A stretch of DNA of 64,000 nucleotides, taken from an uncultured Chitinophaga sp. Lineage in GTDB: Bacteria > Bacteroidota > Bacteroidia > Chitinophagales > Chitinophagaceae. A program made the translations under genes and the position numbers. The stretch is taken from contig NZ_CALEJS010000011.1 of assembly GCF_937898475.1 (NCBI RefSeq), forward strand, positions 1 to 64,000, read 5' to 3'. The notes below the pieces were generated by a model. It did no database searches. It was not told the DNA's origin and saw nothing but the letters and a program-made list of their open reading frames with translations. Each line of letters opens with the position of its first letter. Position 1 is the stretch's first letter. Below, piece after piece: positions 25,241 through 31,827 of the stretch.

Positions 25241-26398
25241 ATGCCAGTACGTGTACATAGATTAATCAAGATCCTAATTCCACTATTCCTTACAGGATTT
25301 TTCACAGGCGGATTCCACGGTAACAGCGCCGCACAGGGCGTGGTTCTTTACACACCTTACACCAAAATTTCCGTTTCGCCGGGCGAGTCGATCACTTATT
25401 CTGTGGACGTGATCAACAAAAGCGGCAGCCTGAAAAGCGCGGATATTGTTTTAACCGGCTTATCTAAAGACTGGAGCTATGTATTGAAATCAGGGGGCTG
25501 GAACATTAACCAACTATCTGTGCTGCCCGGAGAAAAGAAAAGCTTCGATCTTCAGCTGCAGGTGCCCCTGAAAATCAACAAAGGCAGCTACCATTTTGCC
25601 CTGCAGGCAAAGGGATTAACCCAGTTACCGCTCACTGTGAACGTTTCGCAGACAGGCACCTTTGAAACAGAGCTGAGCACCACACAGCCCAACATTGAAG
25701 GAGCGGCGAATTCCACCTTTACTTACAATGTGACACTACGGAACCGGACGGCAGACAACCAGCTGTATGCCCTGGGCGCCAACGCAGCACCAGGCTGGAA
25801 CGTGACCTTTAAAGCCAATTACAAACAAGTGTCGTCTGTAAACGTGGAAGCTAACCGTACCCAGGAGATCACGGTGGAGGTAGATCCGCCGGATCAGCTG
25901 CCAGCCGGCACTTATAAGATACCTATTGTGGCCACTACCAGCAGCACATCGGCCCAGCTGGAACTGCAGGCTGCCATTACCGGGTCTTATGCGCTGGAAT
26001 TAAGCACACCTAAGGGACTGCTCAGCACCAGCCTGACGGCGGGCGACGACAAACGCATTGACCTGGTGGTGATCAACAAGGGATCTGCACCGCTCAAAAA
26101 TATAGATATGCAGTCTGCTGCTCCTGCCAACTGGGAAGTAACTTTCGATCCAAAGCAAATCACATCGCTGGCGCCGGGACAGATTGCCCAGGTGGCCGCC
26201 GTGATCAAAGCCGATAAGAAAGCCATTGCAGGCGACTATGTGACCAACCTGGAGGCCAGGGCCCCGGAAGTTTCCTCTAAAGCAGCATTCCGGGTGTCTG
26301 TAGGCACCTCGATGTTATCAGGCTGGCTGGGGATCATTATTATTCTCGGCGCATTAAGCAGCGTATATTATTTATTCAGAAAATACGGACGGAGGTGA
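25241..26398 (+). CDS. NEW3-domain exported protein, membrane-anchored
   Basis: An N-terminal signal anchor (IKILIPLFLTGFFTGGFHG) is followed by three repeated beta-sandwich units of the NEW3 / alpha-galactosidase-associated type. Each contains a variant of 'N-x-S/G ... W-x-V/Y ... L-x-PGE' (for example NKSGSLKSADIVLTGLSKDW and NKGSAPLKNIDMQSAAPANW). The C-terminus is a membrane helix (WLGIIIILGALSSVYYLF) with a basic tail. The protein is therefore mostly periplasmic. It is encoded 3 bp before an ABC ATPase and permease, so it is probably an accessory subunit of that transporter. This NEW3-ATPase-permease order recurs in Bacteroidota, but its substrate is not known to me. Confidence 0.82.
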   Translation: MPVRVHRLIKILIPLFLTGFFTGGFHGNSAAQGVVLYTPYTKISVSPGESITYSVDVINKSGSLKSADIVLTGLSKDWSYVLKSGGWNINQLSVLPGEKKSFDLQLQVPLKINKGSYHFALQAKGLTQLPLTVNVSQTGTFETELSTTQPNIEGAANSTFTYNVTLRNRTADNQLYALGANAAPGWNVTFKANYKQVSSVNVEANRTQEITVEVDPPDQLPAGTYKIPIVATTSSTSAQLELQAAITGSYALELSTPKGLLSTSLTAGDDKRIDLVVINKGSAPLKNIDMQSAAPANWEVTFDPKQITSLAPGQIAQVAAVIKADKKAIAGDYVTNLEARAPEVSSKAAFRVSVGTSMLSGWLGIIIILGALSSVYYLFRKYGRR

Positions 26399-26401
26399 GC
26401 C

Positions 26402-27397
26402 ATGAGCGAAAATATCATTGCGCTGACCGGTCTTACAAAAGCATACGGCTCGCTGAAGGCTGTGGACGGGCTTAACCTGTACATCAAAAAAGGAGAAGTA
26501 TTTGGATTACTGGGGCCTAACGGCGCAGGTAAATCAACCACCATCCTCATGATGCTGGGATTAACAGAGCCTACTGCGGGATCTGTAGCGGTGTGCGGTA
26601 TAGATTCTACCAAGCATCCTATTGAAGTTAAACGCAGGGTGGGTTACCTCCCGGATGAAGTGGGCTTCTACGAAAACCGCAGCGGCCTTGAGAACCTGCT
26701 GTATACCGCCAGGTTGAACCGCGTACCCGCGGAGGAGGCGGCAGTGCGGGCCACACGGCTGTTGCAACGGGTAGGACTGTACGATGTAAAGGATAAAAAA
26801 ACGCGTACTTATTCCCGCGGTATGCGACAACGCTTAGGACTGGCCGATGTGCTGATCAAGCAGCCGGAAGTGATCATCCTTGATGAACCTACCCTGGGCA
26901 TTGATCCCACGGGCGTACGCGAGTTCCTGGACCTTATTGTGCAACTGAGCCGGGAAGAAAAGATCACGGTTCTGCTCTCCTCCCACCACCTTCACCAGGT
27001 ACAACAGGTGTGCGACCGCGTAGGCATTTTTGTAGGAGGAAAACTACTGGCGGAAGGCGACATCCCAACGTTGTCGGGTATACTGTTTGAAGGGGAGCCC
27101 TACACCATAGAAGCAGGTGTTGCCGTATCGGTGGCTGATCCCTCCAAACCGGATAGCACCTCCCCCCTTATTGTACACCTGCAGCAACAGCTGGTGGAAA
27201 CCAAAGGCGTCCGCTCTGTACTATATGACAATGGCCTTTTCAGGATAGGTTGCACACACGATGCAGCCAGCCTTATTGCCAGCGCCATTGTTGGCGCGGG
27301 ATTAGGCCTCACACACCTGAGCCGCAAAGCCTATGGGCTGGACGATATTTATAACCGTTATTTTGAAGGTAGTACCAGTTATGAACAAGCTTCTTAA
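26402..27397 (+). CDS. ABC transporter ATP-binding protein
   Basis: A complete nucleotide-binding domain: Walker A GPNGAGKST, Q-loop replaced by the usual VGYLPDEVGFYENRS segment, signature YSRGMRQRLGLADVL, Walker B VIILDEPTLGID and the H-loop SSHHLHQV. A C-terminal extension of about 90 residues (from about 240) is typical of ABC-2 exporters. It overlaps the permease gene by 17 bp and follows the NEW3 gene, so the three act together. Confidence 0.95.
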   Translation: MSENIIALTGLTKAYGSLKAVDGLNLYIKKGEVFGLLGPNGAGKSTTILMMLGLTEPTAGSVAVCGIDSTKHPIEVKRRVGYLPDEVGFYENRSGLENLLYTARLNRVPAEEAAVRATRLLQRVGLYDVKDKKTRTYSRGMRQRLGLADVLIKQPEVIILDEPTLGIDPTGVREFLDLIVQLSREEKITVLLSSHHLHQVQQVCDRVGIFVGGKLLAEGDIPTLSGILFEGEPYTIEAGVAVSVADPSKPDSTSPLIVHLQQQLVETKGVRSVLYDNGLFRIGCTHDAASLIASAIVGAGLGLTHLSRKAYGLDDIYNRYFEGSTSYEQAS

Positions 27398-28445
27398 TAC
27401 CATTACCTCACTAAAACAGCAGTTGCGGGTAGCGCACCTTCGCCACAATTTGACGGTGATCGCCGGGAGAGGCGCGCAGGAAGGAGGCAAAGCGGAAGCC
27501 CCTCACCCCTTCCGGGTGATCGTAGATAAAGAAATTACGGATCATGTGCGCAGCTGGCGTTTTATAATATTGCTCTCCCTGATCCTGCTCACGTGTTTCG
27601 GATCACTATATATTTCTATCAGCAATTTCAGTAAAGCAATAAAACCCGATGATCCTGACGGGGCATTCTTTTTCCTGAAACTCTTTACTGCTTCTGATGG
27701 CACGATGCCCCCCTTTCATGTACTGATGGGATTTCTGGGGCCACTGCTGGGCATCAGCCTGGGATTTGACGCCATTAACTCAGAGCAGCACAGCGGTACG
27801 CTCAGCCGCATCCTGTCGCAACCCATTCACAGGGATTACCTGATCAACGCAAAGTTTGCCGCCTCATTGACCGTGATCAGCGTATTGTTCTTTGCACTGG
27901 GCTTCCTGGTAATGGGCCTGGGGCTGATCATCATCGGCATACCACCCACGCCCGGCGAGTTTATGCGGGTGGTGTTCTTTATATTGCTCAACATCCTGCA
28001 TGTAGCTTTCTGGCTGAACCTTTCCATCCTTTTCTCCGTGCTGCTGCGCCAGCCGGCTACTTCGGCGCTGGCCGCTATTGCCGTGTGGCTGTTTTTCAGC
28101 ATCTTTTACCAGCTTATCATCAAACTGATCGCACAGGCGTTCATGCCCTCACAGATGGCGCCACCGGAAGCGGTCATTAAATACCAGGAGCTGATACTGA
28201 ACCTGCTGAGAATTGTGCCCACGCAGTTATACAGCGACGCCACCGTTACGCTGCTGATGCCTTCTGTACGCAGCCTGGGGCCACTGACAATGGAACAGGT
28301 ATACGGCGCCATACCCAGTCCTTTACCACTGAGCCAAAGCCTGCTGATAGTATGGCCACAGCTAACCGGTCTTATTGCCGCAACAGTGCTGTGCTTTGCG
28401 ATATCTTACTATTCATTTATGAGAAGGGAGATACGTTCAAGATGA
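27381..28445 (+). CDS. ABC-2 type permease
   Basis: The start is set at ATG 27381, because the longer frame from 27333 only adds sequence inside the ATPase gene. After a charged cytoplasmic segment of about 65 residues come about six hydrophobic helices (IILLSLILLTCFGSLYIS, VISVLFFALGFLVMGLGLII, and others) and a large periplasmic loop. The E-x-x-S/G-T motif (SEQHSGTLSRILSQPIHRD) is the usual ABC-2 coupling region. Together with the ATPase and NEW3 protein it forms an exporter-type complex in the inner membrane. The substrate is unknown. A strong terminator follows. Confidence 0.9.
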   Translation: MNKLLNTITSLKQQLRVAHLRHNLTVIAGRGAQEGGKAEAPHPFRVIVDKEITDHVRSWRFIILLSLILLTCFGSLYISISNFSKAIKPDDPDGAFFFLKLFTASDGTMPPFHVLMGFLGPLLGISLGFDAINSEQHSGTLSRILSQPIHRDYLINAKFAASLTVISVLFFALGFLVMGLGLIIIGIPPTPGEFMRVVFFILLNILHVAFWLNLSILFSVLLRQPATSALAAIAVWLFFSIFYQLIIKLIAQAFMPSQMAPPEAVIKYQELILNLLRIVPTQLYSDATVTLLMPSVRSLGPLTMEQVYGAIPSPLPLSQSLLIVWPQLTGLIAATVLCFAISYYSFMRREIRSR

Positions 28446-28512
28446 CACCTGCTATGCTCTTTTACGGAAAGTTCTGTTACCGTTAAACCAACGGCAGAAT
28501 CTTATTATACAG

Positions 28513-28542
28513 AAAAAGCGCCGGTTTGGACCGGCGCTTTTT
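28513..28542. terminator. Bidirectional rho-independent terminator
   Basis: A perfect 13-bp stem (AAAAAGCGCCGGT pairing with ACCGGCGCTTTTT) with a TTGG loop. The A and T runs make it work on both strands. It serves the ABC operon (+) and the convergent gene ending at 28565 (-). Confidence 0.9.
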
Positions 28543-28564
28543 CGAGTGGCAGTATGCGGCAGGC

Positions 28565-29257
28565 TCACTGACGGGTCCATTCTTCATGAATAGGATCGCC
28601 TTTTGAGCTGTTGCCGCTATGGTCCCACTTATTGCCGTTCACCACGCCTTTGAAGGTGAGCGAAGCGCCTACCCTGCTGCTATCCCTGGAAAAGAACTCG
28701 ATCTTTTCGGTATAGGTACCATTCTCAAAAGTGTAGGTACCACCGCCGGTGCCAAAGAACTCTCCTGTTTCAGTATTGATAGCCACCCACTGAAAACGGG
28801 TGCCGGTAAGTATCTTGATGGTTTTGCGGGCGCCACGCTTCATTTCATTCATCTTGCCGTTGGCCTCGCGCGCAGTGATCTGCCATACGCCCAGCATCGG
28901 GCTGTTGCCATCATCGATGCGGGTCCAGGTGGTCTTTTCACCGTCTATGCTGCTGGTGAGCTGATCGCCGGTAAAGTCGGCAGTAGCTTCAGGATGCGTA
29001 CCCACTTTTGACTTGTCCAGCGAATTGAACTCTATGGTAGTGGTGGCCACTCCTTCCGAAGTACCCTCCCAGGTACCTCCCAAGGTAGATTTAAAAGTGT
29101 TGCCGTCATACACGGTAACGGTAAAATAATCGTCTGTGATGAGCAGCACGGAAGTGGTGGTACCGGCGCTGGACTTCCAGGCGCCGATCACCGGGGACTG
29201 GGCCTTTACTCCCAGCAGTGTTAGCAGCAGGAGTGAAAAAGTTGTAAGTGTTTTCAT
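28565..29257 (-). CDS. Secreted protein with two lipocalin-like repeats (230 aa)
   Basis: A signal peptide (TFSLLLLTLLGVKAQ) precedes two similar halves. Each starts with 'G-x-W' (VIGAWKSSAGT and MLGVWQITAREA) and runs through strands ending in W-T-R (TTWTRIDDG and EEWTRQ). This is the pattern of short lipocalin-like ligand-binding barrels found as repeats in Bacteroidota secreted proteins. I cannot name a ligand. It lies 18 bp downstream of the degenerate receiver gene on the same strand, so they may form one unit. Confidence 0.7.
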   Translation of the reverse strand: MKTLTTFSLLLLTLLGVKAQSPVIGAWKSSAGTTTSVLLITDDYFTVTVYDGNTFKSTLGGTWEGTSEGVATTTIEFNSLDKSKVGTHPEATADFTGDQLTSSIDGEKTTWTRIDDGNSPMLGVWQITAREANGKMNEMKRGARKTIKILTGTRFQWVAINTETGEFFGTGGGTYTFENGTYTEKIEFFSRDSSRVGASLTFKGVVNGNKWDHSGNSSKGDPIHEEWTRQ

Positions 29258-29275
29258 GTTGGTGGATTTTATAAA

Positions 29276-29632
29276 CTAGTTCAGGCAACGCCTGATAGCA
29301 GCCAGCAAGTCGGTCACTACCAGGGGACTACTCATCACAACTGCCGCCCCGGCCTGCAAAGCCCGTGCTTCAATATCCGCGCCCTTGGACACTATGACAA
29401 CCGGCACCATGCTGGTGAGCGGGTTGTTTTTCAGATGCTGACATATCTCAACAATCGTAAGCGTTAAGAAACGGCTGTTGACAATGAATAGATCCGGTAT
29501 ATTAAATTCATATTTAAGCAACTCTATGTCTGATGATATATGCTGCACTTTAAATCCTTCCTTCAACAAAATCTTTTTATAGTATAGGAAAGCCTCTATG
29601 TTCTTCTCGATAATAAGGATAGTCTTGTTCAT
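29276..29632 (-). CDS. Degenerate response-regulator receiver protein (118 aa)
   Basis: The fold pattern of a single receiver domain is complete (five strands: ILIIEKN, KVQHISS, LFIVNSR, VPVVIVSKG, AAVVMSSP). The phosphorylation site is lost, however. The usual Asp is Asn52, the N-terminal acidic pair is Glu-Lys, and the conserved Lys is Ser102. Only Ser82 of the switch residues remains. It should not be phosphorylated in the normal way and may signal by protein contact. No output domain is attached. It precedes the lipocalin-like gene. Confidence 0.75.
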   Translation of the reverse strand: MNKTILIIEKNIEAFLYYKKILLKEGFKVQHISSDIELLKYEFNIPDLFIVNSRFLTLTIVEICQHLKNNPLTSMVPVVIVSKGADIEARALQAGAAVVMSSPLVVTDLLAAIRRCLN

Positions 29633-29660
29633 TTACGCACTCGTTCTCGTTCATTGATGA

Positions 29661-29686
29661 TAAAATCAGCCGGATGGAGAACCGGC
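29661..29686 (-). terminator. Terminator-like hairpin after the 130-aa ORF
   Basis: On the minus strand GCCGG, an 8-nt loop and CCGGC are followed by TGATTTTA. The short stem directly after the stop at 29708 supports the gene at 29708-30100 as a separate transcript. Confidence 0.4.
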
Positions 29687-29707
29687 AAGTTTCCCGATAA
29701 CTGAATA

Positions 29708-30100
29708 TCATCTGACGATTGCGCAATGTCTTATAAAGATCCTGTCTGGCAGATATTCGGTCTGAGGAACAATAAAACGGCTAAAGCTGGTGTGGCGGCG
29801 GAAAAAACAAATATGACATACAAAGAGCAGTAAAGGCAAAATAAAACTTCGTCTTATCCAGGTGCCACAGTCTGCTTTGGGGATAACGGCGTTATGAATG
29901 TATACAACAGTATGGGAAGAATGATCATCATTTCTCTTCCGCTGTTTGCTGACGATCTGCGTCCAGTTAATATCATCATTCAACAATTGCCCCAGACAAA
30001 TATTATGGGTAGCCAATGTGAGCACCGTCCCCAATATGAGCGTCTTAAAGGCAATTGCGAATAGTAGGAGATAATTCTGGGAAATTCGCCAATTGATCAT
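29708..30100 (-). CDS. Small hypothetical protein with signal anchor (130 aa)
   Basis: A hydrophobic N-terminus (YLLLFAIAFKTLILGTVLTL) and a second hydrophobic segment (FILPLLLFVCHICFF, about 88-102) suggest a small membrane or exported protein. Between them is a polar region (WTQIVSKQRKRNDDHSSH). The last 25 residues look less protein-like. I recognise no family. It is on the same strand as the Crp/Fnr gene but 43 bp beyond its stop, and a hairpin follows. Confidence 0.35.
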   Translation of the reverse strand: MINWRISQNYLLLFAIAFKTLILGTVLTLATHNICLGQLLNDDINWTQIVSKQRKRNDDHSSHTVVYIHNAVIPKADCGTWIRRSFILPLLLFVCHICFFRRHTSFSRFIVPQTEYLPDRIFIRHCAIVR

Positions 30101-30142
30101 CAGGGCTAAAATAACGAAATAATCTCAACAAACGAGAGAGAA

Positions 30143-30841
30143 CTACTCTTCATTTTCCTTTGCAAGGCGTTCAAGCCGGCCCTGGTGGAGGATGGAGATC
30201 TCTTTTCCGTTAATGCTGATGATGCGGTCCTGCGCCAGTTCTGCGAGGGTACGGAACACCGTTTCGTAAGTAGCGCCGGTGTAGGCGGCGAGGTCCTGCC
30301 GGCTGAGGGTCATATTTAATGTGCCCTCTTTATCAAAGCCAAATTTACTTTGCAGTTGTAAGAGTGCATTGGCTACACGGCCTTTTACAGACATGTGTGC
30401 CAGGTTCCTCATATTCTTTTCAGATTCCTGGAGCTCTTTTGCGTAGAAGAGCATGAGCTCATATAAAAAGGTGTGGTTAACCTGGAGGCTGGACTGGAAA
30501 AAGGCCATATCCACATAGCATACGGTAACCGGTTCCAATGCGGTGGCTGATACGGGGTATACCAGCTCCTGTCCTACGCCGCGATGCCCTACAATATCAC
30601 CTTTACGGGCAAAGCGCACAATCAGCTCTTTGTCTTTACCCCAGTGCTTGTGCACTTTTACCAGACCTTCGTATACGAAATAAATACCGTTGACCTGCTC
30701 TCCTTCGCGGAAAAGCAGCTGGCCTTTCTTCAGTGAGAAATTCTTCCGGTGTGCGTTGATGGCCGGGCTCCATTCTTTTAAGCATAGCCTGCACAGCATA
30801 CAACTGTTCAGGTCGCATTCCTGTTTATCTTTCTTTTTCAC
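30143..30841 (-). CDS. Crp/Fnr-family regulator with N-terminal four-cysteine motif
   Basis: The cyclic-nucleotide-binding-type sensory barrel (about 35-150, KKGQLLFREGEQVNGIYFVY) is followed by a Crp-type helix-turn-helix (TLSRQDLAAYTGATYETVFR). The N-terminus has Cys9, Cys14, Cys17 and Cys20, a spacing that could bind an iron-sulphur cluster or another metal. This recalls Fnr-type oxygen or NO sensing, although classical Fnr also uses an internal Cys. The gene starts with GTG overlapping the cobA stop (GTGA), so it is co-transcribed with cobA. Two Crp/Fnr-like palindromes (31644-31657 and 31697-31710) in the nearby divergent control region are its most likely targets. Confidence 0.88.
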   Translation of the reverse strand: MKKKDKQECDLNSCMLCRLCLKEWSPAINAHRKNFSLKKGQLLFREGEQVNGIYFVYEGLVKVHKHWGKDKELIVRFARKGDIVGHRGVGQELVYPVSATALEPVTVCYVDMAFFQSSLQVNHTFLYELMLFYAKELQESEKNMRNLAHMSVKGRVANALLQLQSKFGFDKEGTLNMTLSRQDLAAYTGATYETVFRTLAELAQDRIISINGKEISILHQGRLERLAKENEE

Positions 30842-31626
30842 GCGGTTTGACTGTTCAGGTTACCGGCAATGCCCTGTATGTGGGCTGGCAACATAGCATC
30901 GTAGAGGTTCACTACTTCTCCCACCACGATCACTGCGGGGTTGCTCAGCCCTGCATGCCGTGCCCTGAAGGTAATATCCTTTACGGTACCTTTTACCATT
31001 TTTTCCCGGGGGGTACTGCCTTCCTGGATGATAGCGACGGGCAGGCCGGCCTTACCGCAGTCTATAAAAATATCCATGATAGCTTCGAGGCGGCTCATGG
31101 CCATTAATATAATAACGGTGGCAGAAGATCTGGCGGCCAGGTGAATATCCCGGGAAATGCTGCCATCACGGGTGGTGCCTGTAGTTACCCAGAAGCTCTC
31201 AGCGGTACCGCGCCAGGTAAGCGGGATCATTTGTCCGGCGGGTACCGCCAGCGCGCTTGAAATACCGGGCACCACCTGTACCGGGATGCCGGCGCCACGG
31301 GCGGCCTCAATCTCCTCTGCCGCTCTTCCAAATATAAAAGGGTCCCCACCTTTCAGCCGCACTACATGGCCATAGGCGCGGGCGTCTGACACGATCAGGC
31401 GGTTGATTTCGTCCTGCGAGAGTATATGGCAACCGTACCTTTTACCGGTAAAGCGGGTAATGGCCCCCGGAGCGGCATACTGGAGGAGGGACTCGTTCAC
31501 CAGTGCATCATATAATATAACGGCTGCCTGGCCAATGGTTTTTATGGCCTTCAAGGTGATCAATTCCGGGTCTCCGGGCCCTGCGCCTACCAGGGATAAT
31601 AATGGTACTACCATAGCATTATTCAT
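30838..31626 (-). CDS. cobA: Uroporphyrinogen-III C-methyltransferase
   Basis: A complete SUMT: the SAM-binding start LLSLVGAGPGDPELITLKAI, the VVRLKGGDPFIFGRAAEE loop, the VVPGISSALAVPAGQMIPLTWRG-type segment (in parts), and the TVKDI ... GLSNPAVIVVGEVV end. It adds two methyl groups to uroporphyrinogen III, giving precorrin-2, the precursor of siroheme. NirB needs siroheme, which explains the gene's place beside the nitrite reductase genes. The dehydrogenase and ferrochelatase part found in CysG is absent here and must be encoded elsewhere. It is divergent from nirB across a 201-bp control region. Confidence 0.95.
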   Translation of the reverse strand: MNNAMVVPLLSLVGAGPGDPELITLKAIKTIGQAAVILYDALVNESLLQYAAPGAITRFTGKRYGCHILSQDEINRLIVSDARAYGHVVRLKGGDPFIFGRAAEEIEAARGAGIPVQVVPGISSALAVPAGQMIPLTWRGTAESFWVTTGTTRDGSISRDIHLAARSSATVIILMAMSRLEAIMDIFIDCGKAGLPVAIIQEGSTPREKMVKGTVKDITFRARHAGLSNPAVIVVGEVVNLYDAMLPAHIQGIAGNLNSQTA

Positions 31627-31643
31627 ATTATATTTATAATTAT

Positions 31644-31657
31644 ATGATATTAATCAT
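31644..31657. promoter_or_regulatory. Crp/Fnr-like operator 1 (ATGAT-N4-ATCAT)
   Basis: A perfect palindrome ATGATATTAATCAT, 18-31 bp upstream of the cobA start codon. Its centre is 53 bp from the second copy, close to five helical turns. Dyad symmetry with a 4-bp spacer matches the site geometry of Crp/Fnr dimers. The neighbouring Crp/Fnr gene is the probable binder. Confidence 0.6.
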
Positions 31658-31696
31658 ACTTACGGCTATAAATTTAAAATTAAAATAGCTAATTTC

Positions 31697-31710
31697 ATGA
31701 TGTAAATCAT
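31697..31710. promoter_or_regulatory. Crp/Fnr-like operator 2 (ATGAT-N4-ATCAT)
   Basis: ATGATGTAAATCAT has the same half-sites as operator 1. It lies 118 bp before the nirB ATG. A site centred about 41 bp before a transcription start would place that start near 31745, leaving a leader of about 83 nt. No TAnnTTTG element is seen before nirB, consistent with an activator-dependent promoter. Confidence 0.6.
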
Positions 31711-31827
31711 ACAAAGCAGCCAAAACAATCCCGGTAAATTTATCCAAGACATTATATTAAAATATTTATCATATCAATTTAAAGGATCCACTTTCCATTA
31801 AATTGATCAACATTTAAAATCCGGGCA

